A stretch of 64,000 bases of DNA from Scortum barcoo. Taxonomy: Eukaryota > Chordata > Actinopteri > Centrarchiformes > Terapontidae. Both the position numbers and the translations under genes were made by a program. This document shows positions 22,568 through 35,555 of this stretch, one piece after another. Position 1 is the stretch's first letter. Each line of letters begins with the position of its first letter. The notes under the pieces were generated by a model that searched no databases, was not told where the DNA came from, and worked only from the letters and a program-made list of their open reading frames with translations. The DNA lies in NCBI GenBank assembly GCA_023238725.1, contig CM041544.1, forward strand, positions 4,546,001-4,610,000, written 5' to 3'.

Positions 22568-25500
22568 ATGGAGGCTGCGGCCGAGGAGCTGCGGGCCGGC
22601 TCTCGGGTACCTGTCACTATCGATCAAATAGTTAACGATACACTGGTGGTGACGCTCACCTACCGAGAGAGGAGCTACACGGGGATATTACTTGACTGCA
22701 ACAAAAAGTGAGTGTTATTTCTTTCAGCTCCTTTACACATTTATGTCTGAAATTAATTTGCTAAAGTTAGCTTGCGGCTAATGTACCTTTGATGCTAACA
22801 AGTCAAAGCTAGCCGTGAGCTAACTGGGCCTCCATACAAAAGGCTGGCAGGTTATTGTAGCTGACAGGGTAGCTATCTGTTAGCTGCTCGGCTAGTGGCA
22901 AACTGCTTTTATTTCAGCCCACAACGACACGGTCAGATGTGTTATTTTATGGTGGTGGGACACTGTGAGTCCAGACAGTGAGCCTTGTCCACAAAGATGG
23001 TCAGTGTCTCCTCTTGAACAATAATTAATATCAGTGGGTTCATCCATAGCTTATTGTTAGCCTAATCAAATACAGGGCAGCTCAGACGTACTCAGTGAAA
23101 AGGTAGGCCCTGGCCCAACATTATTCTGTTTATCAGGTATGTCTTGATGTATGTACACACACACTTAGGTGGTGTTGCATTGTGCATTAGTTTTCTGGGG
23201 GGGATGTTTCCACTCAGACAATGTGAAATGCAGTTGCTGCTGTGAGAAATAGCCCCTCATGAAGCAGTCACTTTTGATCTGGAGAAACAATGGGGGAAAT
23301 GGCAATAAAGAAACATGTGTGGTTTGATAGATGACAACTGTGGTGCTTTAGTCTGTTGATTGTCTCCTTAAACCTGGTTCTGATGAGAGGAGGTGACCAT
23401 CTCAGGATCTGTGTTTGACAAGAAAAAGGCCCAGTCAAGTAGAAAACACAAACCTTATATCAAATGAGAAAAGCACACATGTAGAATTTGACATGTATCA
23501 GGGTCACATCTTATCTTCCCCTCTTGGTGTGTGTGTGTGTCACATGTATAAGCCTTGTGTTGCTCCTGGTGCTGTGCACCTTAAAAGCCACTGGCTTTGG
23601 ACTATTTATAGACTACCAGAATCAGAATCTGACCAGCTTTGCCCCTTAGTATGCTTAGATAGTTTTTCATGTGAGAGCTCAAGCTGTCCTGAAAATAACC
23701 CACCCAAATGGGAAAAGGCAGGCTTTGGATTCACTTAAAATAGGCCCATATTTCAGGCCTTGTCACGGACAAAATTTGACTTGTTCTTCCTTTTCAGCAC
23801 ATGGAAATACATTTCCTGTCATTGTCTCCCACAGGTTTTTTTTGTTTTTTTAATGTCATCGTCTGGGCCTATCATTCAGGCAGATCTCTGCATCTAGTTA
23901 CACTGTACACAACGTGCAGTGGCAACAGTGCAGTGAATCGTGGCTGGTCATATGCCGCGTCCTTGTACTGTGCTTAACTAGCACTGCCTGTTCTCCTGTC
24001 ACGGCGTGCCGTGTCAATCACTGGGAAGGCTGATATTCGGCCGCTTCAGGGGCACATAGAAAAAGGTGAGAGGAACAGCCCGCGCCGAGAGACTATTATT
24101 CGGAGATGCCTGCCAGTTCCTTCTCCTGGGGGGGCACAAACGGGCTCCCCAAATGTGCACTAATTAATAATCTCACCACACATAAGCCCTGAGTAGACAC
24201 GGATTCAAAAACAAACTGAAGTCTCCTGGCTCCTTCCCTACATCTCTGAATCCCAAGTGATTCATGGGATTGTTTTTGTTCAGTCAGATGTTGGGGAGTG
24301 TGTGTGTGTGTGGGTGTGTGTGTGTGTGTGCATGGGGGCGGGGGGGGGGTGTTCCTGGGCATCCTGTAGTCTCTTTGTCTGCTGTCTCCTGACTAAAGCA
24401 ACACAGCCATGTTACTGTTGCCTGCCAGCCACCTCTCAAAGACTCCTTGGCAGTTGGGCCTTCTTTGGACATGTTTGCTGGTCCAACCGTATGAAAGAGA
24501 AGCACATAAAATCACTCTGAGAGAGTTGGCGATACTGCTGCTCAATTTCTGTGGCCTAAGGCTGCGGAACGGATAACTGCCTGGCTGCCTGCGGACCCCC
24601 AACCCCCACACACAGAAGATTTTTCAGCATACAGGTGACAGGGCGAGTGGTGTCTGTGTGCCCAGTAAGACTAAAACAAGAAGGTAAAATAGGTTTTTGT
24701 GCATTAGGGCTGCGGTAGGCTACTTATAGAAATGGTTTTGAACAGATTTAGGTGCTCTTTTCTCTTTTGGCCTAATTGAAACAGCAAGGTATTAAATTTG
24801 TGCTGCCCCAAAGGCCTCAGCATTACAGTATCGTTCTTGTGGAGGAAATTGCTTAACTAAAAAATTCAAGAAATGCTGTCACATGTGACAGGAATGTTTG
24901 TTTGTGCTGGCTTGCTTCACTGTAGCGCTGTAATGAAGCTCAGTGAGACGCACAGTTATTCATTTGTTTGTTGCTGTGTGTTTGTTCTCTCGTCTTAGGA
25001 CCGGGCTATTCTGTCTACCAGATTTCACAACAAAACCCGAGGACTGTCCAACATCCAAACCGGCTTGTGAAATCTCGGAAGTTCTGAGTGAGGAGCCGGT
25101 TTCCAAATCACCCAGCCAGGCGCCACACAGACCAAAGGACGAAAACACTCTTCCCGAAAGCAGCATACCTACTGCACCTCTTCCCTGCCCCGTACCCACG
25201 CCAGTGCCAGCTGGACAGACTCCTTACCCTCCTTATTTTGAAGGAGCCCCCTTCCCTCAGCCCTTATGGGTGCGCCACAGCTACAGCCAATGGGTACCTC
25301 AGCCCCCTCCGCGACCAATCAAGAGGAAGAAGAGACGAACGCGAGAGCCCGGCCGCATGACCATGAGCACGATCCGTCTGCGGCCGCGGCAGGTACTGTG
25401 TGAAAAGTGCAAGAACACGCTGAATAGTGACGAGGACAGCAAGGACGGCATCAGCAACACTAAGACTTCCAGGAAAGAGAACGCGCTACATAGCGACGAT

Positions 25501-26727
25501 GATGGTGATGACAAGGACACCCCCTCTAAACTGTCGAGAAAAGAGGATGTAGTTGCAGCCAAGGACACTAAGAGACGTGAAAATGGCGCAAGCCTTGACA
25601 GCAAGCGCCTCAGGAAGGACAAAAGGGGGGAGGCCGAAGGGGAGAAGTTCCCCGGAGGTGACGTTATCCCTCACAGTCCCGTCATAAAGATCTCCTACAG
25701 CACTCCACAGGGCAAGGGGGAGGTCATGAAGATCCCTTCCAGAGTCCACGGCTCAGTCAAGCCGTTCTGCCCCAAACAACTGGTGCAGAACGGTGTGGGA
25801 GAAAACGGCAAGACGCCCCCTGACCCCACCAAGGAGCAGCGGCACATTCTAGATGCCACGAGGTCTGGCCTCACCGTGTCCATTCCCAAACTCAAACTAA
25901 CCAGGCCTTTTACAAACGTGGGCCAGGACTTGCCTTCGCCAAAGATCCGCTTGAGACCCCCTCAGAGGGAGGGTGAGGAGAGCGTGGTCGAGTATGAAGC
26001 AGAACTTGTAGGGGGCACCAGGAGACGAAGCCCCAGGGTGCCCGGTCCCTGCCTCCCCCACTCTGAAGACTCGGGGGAAGGCAAAAACTCTCTGGAGCTG
26101 TGGTCAGGGAGTTCCGGAGAGGAGGCGGAGCGTGGCCACAGTGACCTCACTCTCCTCATCAATTTCCGTAAGCGCAAAGCGGATTCATCTAGCCTATCGG
26201 TCTGCAGCAGCGACAGCCTAGATGAGTCCAAGTCCTTCAGCTCTGACGGCACCTCACCAGAGCTGTGCGACCTGGCCCCTGGCGAGGACCTGTCCGTAAC
26301 CTCGTCTTCTGTACCCTCACGGGAAGACTGCAAGACTGTGCCGCCGCTCACGGTGCGGCTCCACACCCGCAGCATGACAAAGTGCGTGACAGAAGAGGGT
26401 CACGCCGTGGCGGTGGGTGACATCGTGTGGGGGAAGATCCACGGCTTTCCCTGGTGGCCGGCACGCGTCCTCAGCATCAGCGGCACCCGCAAACAGGAAA
26501 CGGCCAGCTGTGAGGCCCAGTGGCCCCAGGCGAAGGTGGCGTGGTTCGGTTCGCCGACCACCTCCCAGCTCTCTGTTGCCAAGCTGTCGCCCTTTAGGGA
26601 GCTCTTCAGGTCCCGCTTCAACCGCAAGAAGAAAGGGATGTACCGGAGAGCCATCCTGGAGGCAGCCAAGGCTGTGGGCCACATGAGCCCAGAGATCACG
26701 TCACTGCTTTCCCACTGCGACACGTAG
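22568..26727 (+). CDS. pwwp2b: PWWP domain-containing protein 2B
   Basis: Two coding exons, 22568-22707 and 24999-26727, joined in phase 2 (AA|G), give 622 residues (human about 590). The N-terminus (TLTYRERSYTGILLDCNKK then TGLFCLPD) matches the human start; the ATG at 22568 is preferred to upstream non-ATG extensions. Residues ~120-190 hold the family motif PPYPPYFEGAPFPQPLW and STIRLRPRQVLCEKCK. Residues ~273-300 hold SPVIKISYSTPQGKGEV and IPSRVHGS, and ~341 holds SIPKLKLTRP. The C-terminal PWWP domain spans about 515-600 with the core at 531-534 (VWGKIHGFPWWPARVLSI). PWWP domains bind nucleosomes carrying H3K36 methylation, and PWWP2A/B associate with an MTA1-containing form of the NuRD deacetylase complex, so a nuclear chromatin role is expected. 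The intron (22708-24998) holds a (TG)n tract. The frame is intact throughout. Confidence 0.95.
24299..24349. repeat. (TG)n followed by a G-run in the pwwp2b intron
   Basis: TG units with one GGG interruption to 24330, then a G-rich run broken by a single C. Confidence 0.85.
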
Positions 26728-29700
26728 GTTAGTTCACAACAACAATCGAATAGAACATGTGGTTCTATGACCTCTGCTGTTTTAGACAAATGTGTTCCTG
26801 AGACTTATGAAAACCAAGATTTTTAATCTCACCTGCCTAATTTAAATTCTGTCCAAACGTTCGGTTCATTAACTCCTCTGACAGGCTTTAGCCGACACCT
26901 TCGCTTCACCTGAGAGTAAAGCAGTAATCCCCATTACCCTGAATCCAGAAAGGTCCCAGGCTAACTAAGAGAAAATTATACTGTTCTGTTTACTGTCCTG
27001 ATATGGAAGAGCTGGACAGAAAGTAGACATCCTGTCGGAGCTTCGGGCACACATGATACAGAGCAAAAGAAAGCATATCATACAATCATATCATACAGTG
27101 TGAAGAGTATGGTCAGGAAAATAAGACGCAGCAGTCTGTCTGCACAGACATTTGCAGGCTGTTATTGTGTTACTTTTATTTCAAGGCACTTTTGCCCATA
27201 AATCAAAATAAATTCCATTAATACATCTTTTTGTCATTAATCGCACAGTACATATAAGATGCAGTGACAAACTGACCTAACTAAAATACAACTAAATAGT
27301 CATGAAACAATCTAAATTGAACCTCATAAAGGACATAGCAGTTTACTAGGGTGTGCAGTAGTGAAGCATGCATCCTTTTTCAACCTGCTGATTCTTGTGA
27401 GGCTTTGCAGTGGGAGATGAGATGTGATGATTCAATCTGAACACAGAATCAAATCTGCGTTTTCAAATTTCTTTTTAGTTTCTTATTATTTTTCTTCTTA
27501 TAAAAATCTGAAACATAACTTCAGTCTTGAGACTTATTCAGTTCAAACGTAAAGACTAAAAAGTCAGACACTGTGTTGTGTCGCAGTCCAGTGTTGATGT
27601 TCAGAATCTGCAGCTCCAGCCTAAAAAAAACACGGGAACTTTTTGAAATGTAAAATAGTAGAAAAATGAATATATAGCAGCAAAGAGAATGAAATTCTGA
27701 TAAAATATTTAGCAGACACATTGAATCAACAGCTGAAGCCCCATTTTTCACAAGCTATTTGATCCAAATATGAAGGTACTGGTTCAAAACTGTGAAGGTG
27801 ACGAGCTTCAGTTATTGATACGTTATTGAAGTGGGCCACCGTGACCCCTGAAGCCCATGTGATGCCAGAGTTTTTACTACAGAAGATATATCAGCGCTAG
27901 AACTGCAAAAACGCTCTGAGCTGAGTTTCATCCCTTACAAATGGTATCTGGCTAAGCACAGACAAGGGCTCCCAGATAGCACATTAAGCAGACAACCGAG
28001 CAGTTTCATTTTGTCCCGTTATTATCAAGTTACTCTCAGAATTAACATTAATTAGCGGCAGCTGATATGACCTGCCACCGGCTACATTAGCCATTTTAAC
28101 CGGTGAAAGCCACATGGCTAAATGTTAGAAGCTGCTGTCTGCATGTTCTGTACTCTGATACTCTTTGCTAATGAGAGTAAGCAGAAAGAGGAAAAGAGTT
28201 TAGCAAATCTGAACTTTGCCTCCTCATGTGTCAGAGGGGTTACACATGCTCGTAAGTTCGCACTGTCGAGCTCTGATCTGCTAATGAGATTCCATACCCC
28301 GAAATATCCTGCACATTGAACGAGACACCACGGAGGTGTTATGTAAATCTCGTTAAAATGTTGGCGGTCACAAAATCTATATTTGTGAATGTTTTATTAT
28401 CATTACTGATTAAACTGATCACTGGCTTTTAATTGTGAAACACATTCAGGTCATGTTGTCCTCCCTCTTAGATGTCTTTAAAATTTGATGATGTTCATGT
28501 CATAGTAGGGGCTTATTTGCACCGATACTTATAGTCCTGCCATGCCAACCGAGGGAACACAGATACAGTTAAGTTATGAAGGAGTTTCTGTGTATAAAGT
28601 AGCTAAACAAACATTAATAGCAGCTTTAACGCAGGCACAGCCTGCTTGTTAAAACGGCTCATTTTCAGAATGTCCCAACAAATGGAAGGTTCTGCTTTAG
28701 CACAATGAAAGCAAAGCTACTAGTCCGCTGCAAGTGCATAAAAACAGGTTTTCTGCTCCGTCTTAAAAGCACACAGTCATGCTGCGACTATGCCAAGCTT
28801 GCTCCCCTGGTGCGTTTCCCCCGTGTAGCCAAGCAGCAAGTTCTCAACACACACTCGAAGGTTAAATATTGTCTTTGAGTGATACGAGAGACAGACAGGC
28901 AGCTCCTAGCCGACCTGTTTACTCAGTGGCCAAGAAGAGGCTGGTTGCAGTTGAGAATACACACAGTGAGGAGTTAAGGCGAGCCTATATTTGGTACTTT
29001 TTCCAGAGCTCATAAAAGAAGCGTTTTTCTTGCTCTGTCAGCTACGCAGAGAGGTTTTGAGCAAGGGCCGGAAAGCAGCTGAGGTCAACTTCACGGCGCT
29101 CCATAATCTTCAGATGAATAACGTGACATGTTGAGAGTCCACATCTCTCCCAGTCTCACACGCTCAGTTAGAAATCCCCCACAGCGGATATATGACCGGC
29201 CTTGTTTGCTCATTGTCTTTACTTTGTGCCCTTTCTTCTCCCCTTTCTCTTTCTCTTGTTTAGAAGCTGAGGACCGACTAGAGGACTGCTTTTTCTGAAT
29301 TCTCAGACTGTCATCGAGACCCAGGAGGGAGAACGTGAGGTTGCCACGGCTACTGTTTATATGCCGTTTTTTTTTTTTTTGTTTGTTTTTTTTGTTTTTT
29401 TTTTTTTTTTTTTTTGTCTTGTTTTTTTTCACATGGCTGGTTGAAAAATGGCAGCCAAGGTGGAGTGTCATTGAGACTGGATAATGGAGCAAAAAAAAAC
29501 AAAAAACAAAATCAGGCCATGGTCTATGAACTAAAGGATTTGTCTTTTTTTATTTTCTAGATTGAATCATATTTCAATAGAGCCAAATAACGACACTACA
29601 AGGACCCAAATGTATTTATTATCTGTAACGGTTTATTATGATCCACCCTTCTACTACACAAAAACTTGCAAAACCTCCCAGTCTGCTGCTGTCATTATCG

Positions 29701-31195
29701 CGGTCCTCGCTGCTGATGTGTTCACTGCGAGGTCCAACTCGTCCGGCACAGAGGAAGCCGGTGGTATCTTCAAAGGAACCCCCCCCACCCCCCCACCCCT
29801 CCCCCTTGGACACAAGACATTTCACCATGGTTTAAAAAGTCTTACCCTCCTACGTCTAAAAATGTGAACGGCTCCATCCAGACACAGCAGTGACTGTTCC
29901 AGCTCTCCTAGCGATCAGTGTTCCATCCTCGCAGCTTTCTGCGACGTTTAGTTGGATTTGTGGACGTATTTATACTGAACTCTATTCCTCTCCAGAATCA
30001 TGTCGTGTCTCTTCCATTTCATAAATTTTTTTTTTTTTTTTAACTTTAAGGAGTGTCACATCCCTCTCCCTTATTTTTTTTTCTAAGAACCATTTTTACA
30101 TCACTTTAATTATTTAAAAGCGTCACGTTTAAGAAAAAAAAAGCACTTTATCTGTACCTTGGTGGCCTGCTGTACGCTCACTGTCTGAAACACTATTTCG
30201 AGATACAGCCCTGATAGGCGGCAGGGGAGTTCAGAAGTCTTTGTGGTTGACTATCCATGGCCTTGGAGATACAAAAAAAAAGTTTTTTTTTTTTATTTTA
30301 TTTTATTGTACGATTTTTCCGGGACACCAGACACGGATGGTTGTGTACACTGTATTCTCGCATTTGACTTGGTGTGTTTCTCTCTCAGCTTATCTGCCAC
30401 ACACTCACACACAACACACACACACTACAACAACAAAAAAAAATCCACGTTTAACATTTCCACTGGAGAAACATGGGTGAGCAAACGTGTCAAAGCCCCC
30501 CTATGCATTATGAGTTAAAGCTTTATGGTTGACTTTGGGAGGGAAAAAAAAACAAACAAACAATAACAACATGCTGTAAGAATACTGTGAATTCAACTGC
30601 TGAGTGTGCTGAAGAAAAGCTCGCTACTCGTCTGGAGCCTGCAGTTATTGAGTCATCCAGCAAGAGCAGACTGCAACGCTGACCTTTAGTGACCTTTGTG
30701 TTGAAAGCAGCACTGTTGGAAGTGGGCGCGAGAGAGAGAGAGTGGGGAGGGGGCAGCGAAGGCAAGAGACCACAGCCCGGTCTGTATTTATTAAAAAAAA
30801 AAAAAAAATAGGCCGAAGATTGCACACAGTCACGCTCAGTCAACCAGCCAGTCTCCCTTTCTGCCTCTCCGGGAACACACTGTTGAGATTGAGGCTGAAA
30901 AACTAGTGTGTTTATTAGAGGGAGCAGGTAACACACTCCTCCCATTCTGATCATCTGCGGTTTGACTGTTTGTCGTCAGTCCCCCAGCTAGTCTCCAGGC
31001 AGCCTTACACAAACGAGGAACGGGAGAGTCTAAATGTATGTATGCCTGCGAGAGGGGAAGCGGTCGTCAGGATTTCCCCGTGTATGAGCAACATGGCTAT
31101 CTACTGTTGCGCACGTCGGTCAATGTTATTGGCTACTTTTTTTTGTTTTCTTTTTTTACATGTACTGTACATAAAATAAAATATAAAGCAATACC
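26728..31195 (+). other. pwwp2b: Probable long 3' UTR of pwwp2b
   Basis: No further coding exon is seen. A first AATAAA stands at 27207-27212. The sequence then continues as AT-rich DNA with T tracts (29368-29427, 30026-30041, 30280-30292) and a C-rich tract at 29779-29806, up to a strong signal at 31175. A 4.4-kb 3' UTR ending there is inferred; transcripts ending at the first signal are also possible. Confidence 0.4.
31175..31180 (+). terminator. pwwp2b: Candidate distal poly(A) signal of pwwp2b
   Basis: AATAAA with an upstream TGTA element (TGTACTGTACAT, 31161-31172) and a downstream GT-rich stretch (TGTGCTGTTGTGG), the layout expected of a functional cleavage site. Confidence 0.5.
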
Positions 31196-31254
31196 TGTGC
31201 TGTTGTGGATGGATCACTTTGTCACGGACTGATTAATCGAGAGAGACGGTACAA

Positions 31255-31560
31255 ACAGCCAACGAGATTCACATTTCTAAGTCTTGATGATGTCATGGCG
31301 ATGTCATCAGGGCTGTTTAGATGTTAGCTTTTGACATCAAGTTTTTAACTGCAGGTCTGAAAATTGTTGGTGTTTAAAAATGGCAAAACATTTACCAGAG
31401 TGGGGTCCAGTGAAAATAATTCTCTCCAGTTGCATTATGGGAAATGAGGGATCCAGTGCTAGGGACTCAAAGTCAGTCAATCTGAGCCCCTCCTGCCTCA
31501 CAAGTCCCCCGACTTTATGGAAGTGTAATGTTAAATTGCTTCAGTGTTGCTTTAATAGAG
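31255..31560. repeat. Probable old teleost interspersed repeat
   Basis: GCATTATGGGAAATGAGGGA, GGGACTCAAAGTCAGTCAAT and TTTATGGAAGTGTAATGTTA occur in an order I recall from common fish repeats. Boundaries and class are unsure. Confidence 0.4.
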
Positions 31561-31693
31561 TAAAATAAGCTTTTTTATATCTGCATATGGATTTGAAAGG
31601 GGAAGAAAGAATTTATTAATATCCTGTGAACTTCTTGTTGGTTGCTTGCTACTTTGTTTATAAGCACTGAATATTTATTGGTTTGGGACATGG

Positions 31694-31776
31694 TAATTAT
31701 ATATATATATATATATGTATATATGTGTGTATGTATGTATGTATATATATATATATATATATATACATACATACAT

Positions 31777-31823
<47 letters not shown>
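31694..31823. repeat. Palindromic AT/GT-AT/AC microsatellite
   Basis: (TA)n, then GTGTGTATGTATGTATG words, a central (TA)n, then the mirror CATACATACATACACACATAC and a final (TA)n. The two arms are near-perfect reverse complements around about 31758. Confidence 0.9.
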
Positions 31824-31826
<3 letters not shown>

Positions 31827-32859
31827 ACCAGTTCAGGATAGATGAGCATTACACCTTTTGTCTCCCTTGAAAAAAAGACATTCTCAACTCCGTTCCCTCG
31901 CTTACTGTTCTCTCCAGCTTTTGCATATTTGAAGCTATATATAGCATTTTGACATTTTGGGAAACATTTGTTTTCATACCATGGTTTCACATCTGTATGG
32001 CAAATGTAGAGCTACGGGCGGTTCATGGTAAGCTTGGCAAAAAGACTGGAAACTTGTGGTTTCCTTACTGTATCAGACGCGCCTCACACTGCTGCATCTG
32101 CTCCTTTCCGTGGAGGGGGAGCTAAATCTAGCGAGGTTATTAGCACACTAAGCTGCTCAAAAAGAATTTATTATGTTGTTCACTGTACAGTCAGTTCTTC
32201 CTTCATCTCTGCCCTCCTCACCCATCTTCCTCAGCTGTCGCCCTGCCATGCGTGTTGATTTGTAGCCTCCCTCGTCGTAAATAGGAATGGTTAAGTATGT
32301 CTGTTGTGTAACCGGCGTGTGCAGCTGAGTGGATAGGCCAGTCAAGGTGAGGTGACCCTGCTCTGATCTCCTGATCAGATCCTTTTACTATAGAGGCTCA
32401 GCAGTGGAGCTCCCCTCCCCCATCACCTGCTCTCATTTCTTACCTCTGACCTGGCTGCATGTAGTGCCAGGCATGTCATAAATCTGCACTCTGTTTCTCT
32501 TGGAGTGCAGCAGCCCCAAAGCAAATCCACTGATTCAACAGAGACAGGCCAAAGTGGGTGTTTGGTATTAAACAGGTTGTGTCGAAATAGACCAGTTTTG
32601 GGCAGTGAAGGCCAGTACTATATATCTACAAGTATGAAGGGTTCAATTCTGGCATTCTTCATTTCACTACTAATGCTGTCCAGCAGGGTTGTGATTATCC
32701 CAGTACTGAAAAGTGACTAAGTCTTTTAAATGGAAACGTTTCACAATTTGGCAGACACGCCTCATGCCTCTCCTCTCTGCTGAACCGAGTGCCGTTGAAC
32801 AGGCAGAATAAGAAGATGGATGCCACTCTCAGATCTGTCTGTTAGATATGACGCTACTG

Positions 32860-33160
32860 TCAGGAAATGGTTAACTGAGCTTAGCATAAGGAGTGGAAGC
32901 AGAGGGGAAACAGCTGGCTCTGTCAGTTAATAAAAATGTCTGCGAGCACCTCTGAAGACGTTATCTCTGCAGTTCTACACTTTGCTTTTCATACACATTA
33001 AAGATATAATGCCTTAATAATGAGCTCTAAAGATGCTGATAGGTGGATTTTGCTGTTTTGTTGTTGGACCTGCTGTTTCTTCCTGTTTTCAGCTTCATAT
33101 TTGGCTAACAGATATGAGAGGTATTGATCATACTTTGTCAGACTGTTCCTTTAAGTCTGA
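32860..33160. repeat. Inverted pair of the 'cagctggctctgtc' teleost repeat
   Basis: The left part (AGCTTAGCATAAGGAGTGGA, GGGGAAACAGCTGGCTCTGT) has the orientation of the 11420 copy. The right part (AATGAGCTCTAAAGATGCTG, then TTCAGCTTCATATTTGGC and AGATATGAGAGG) is in the opposite orientation and matches 18486-18605 at its end. Confidence 0.5.
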
Positions 33161-34006
33161 CTGAAAATGTGTTTTATGACCCCTGCCTGACAATACTGTA
33201 TACACTATTATGATCAAACATTGTTGGAGGTCAGTGAGGTTGTCCCTCAAAGGATAACAGTTCTACCTCCTCCCCCGTTGTCCATTGTTTGTTGTGTTGA
33301 GTAACATAAAGGAAAGTGAGGGCTGATACTACATCAGTGCTTAAGCCCAGGTGAGTCCCAGCATATCTGTGTCTGTCACGTCGCCTGTTATTCACATTTA
33401 CACATTGACATATTAAAGCTCAGCGGCGGCCCACAGGAAACAACCCTGATTTACAGTTTAGATAAACCCATCTGTTACAGCCTGTGTCTGCTGCAGCTGT
33501 AGCGCCTGTGTTGGTTTTCCTAGTTTGTTTTAAGTCTGTTCTTCCCGCAGGCAGGTCCTCGCCATCTGAGTCTGCGTTTGGCTCAGCGGCTGTTGCTTAG
33601 TGTGGATCTGACACACTGTGCAGGTGAGGAGGGGGCGGGCTGCTTTTCCTAAACCTAGCTGTGGTGTCACACACAAATAAACACGTACACGTGAGCACAA
33701 GATGCGAGAAACAAAGAAACTGTTTTTCCTGGGAGATCTGCAGGCAGGACAGCAGTGACCACTGTGGAGAGATTTGTCATGCTGAGGGCAGTTTTTATTG
33801 AAGTGGCGCCAACACGGCCTTCCACTGTGGGTCCCTTGGCTGTGAATGGAAAAATGTCTGCTCCAGTTTGTCCACTATGGGCATTTTGGCACGCATATTC
33901 CAATATTATCTGCAATTCTCAGATAAAATTCCGCTTTTATTCATTAGTGTTTGGATGATCATGTTTGGTCATGCACGCAAACATTTCATCCATCCATTGG
34001 AATTAC

Positions 34007-34311
34007 AGAAAAGACATGCAAATAGACATAACACAATCAGATGGAGAAAACACACAGCACTCACAGCATATCACCACACTATGCAAACACAGACAAACAC
34101 TACCAAAAACAGAAATGCTGCAAGTTGAACAGAAAAAACAAAACTATGTTAGAAGACATAGTTTCAATGTGTTTATGTGTTATCTTGGTGTTTCCTGTTT
34201 TTTCATTAGGCTGCATGTTGTGAAACTGGTGCATGTGTTCAGTTTCTTCATGCTTTACTTCTTTGCGCTCTACTTAGCTGAAATGTTTCTGTCTATTTGC
34301 ACGTGTTTTCT
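34007..34311. repeat. Candidate foldback repeat
   Basis: AGAAAAGACATGCAAATAGA at the left edge is matched, as reverse complement with about two differences, by TCTATTTGCACGTGTTTTCT at the right edge. A smaller perfect hairpin (AAACTATGT / ACATAGTTT) lies inside at 34141-34164. Confidence 0.4.
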
Positions 34312-35555
34312 TAATTAAGCTGCAGTACGTGGAGCTCTGAGGGCCACTGCAGAGCACCCTGTGTAATAGTATATCAGACTAGATGTTATGTAAGCCTAAA
34401 GCCTCATCTCCATACAGGTGGAGTGTGGTGGCGTACTGCAGCAGCCTACTTTACGAGTGCATCTCTCCAAAAGTGGGCCTCAGCCATCTGCCTGGCCGTG
34501 CTGGAGAAATGAAACAGCCTAATTGCATTTAGATTTGAACATCTACAGTTCACAGCTCAACGTGTACCGACCGGTTCCACAAGCAAGTGGCGGGGGAACA
34601 ACTGTCCCACTGTTGATATGAATACATACACATGCATATGCTTACACAACAAACAGGCTCTGCCTCTCAGTAATCCCTGTATTTCCTGGAGCTGACATGG
34701 AACCACGCCATCCATCCACATGTGCCTTCTTTCCCCCGGCCCCCTTGAAACCCAGTCCCAGGCTCAGACCCCGACTGATAGATGTGAGCACATGCTCGCA
34801 CACGAAGGGCCCGCAGTTGCTATTGCTGCTTCATTCCCTCCATCCACCATGTTCCCCATTCACAGCATGCGGAGGGGTGCGCTGCTCCTTCATGGATCAG
34901 TGCAGCGTAAATCTGGGACAAAAAAAAGGGAGGCACATGGCAGTGGGATGCTGTGTGCAATTACTGCTAATGATATGCCTCCGTGCAAGCTGTGGCCGTA
35001 ATTAACTTTGGAGGAAGCCTGGCCTAGCCGAGCTCTGTGTGAGGGGATACTCAGGAGGAACAGGCGCAGCGCCGAGAGTCAAGGCTAAGAAAGCAAACCT
35101 GCCTTGACATAATTCAGACGACATGTCTGCTACCCCAGATTAGGCACGTTGGGTGGTCCCGTGTCAGGAGTAACATGATGCGGATGTTAATGGAATTGTC
35201 CTCCGGAACTGAGCTAAAACTTTGGCTTACTAAAGAGGGTGAAGATGGTGAAGCAGAGTGGTTGAACTGCAGGTCAGCAAGTTATTGTAAAACTGGATAT
35301 TGACACATATAAGGAAGCCCAGTTCTGCCAGAAAAAGAAAAAGAAAGTGTCAAAGTTATGGAAAGTTAGTTATCATGAAAATATACTAAATACTCCTGGT
35401 AAGACAACATTTCTACTTCTTTTAATTATGAAGAAGATCAAATTTTAAATTAAGCCAAAATCTTGACTTTTTGTCTCATAATTTAGATACATTAAGTTAA
35501 CTGTAAGGATTTTTATCTTTATCATAACTAACAAAATAGTTTTTGGGTTCATGAC

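Noticed and set aside
25299..26789. Minus-strand frames opposite pwwp2b exon 2
   Set aside because: Shadows of a GC-rich coding exon; the plus strand encodes the recognised protein.
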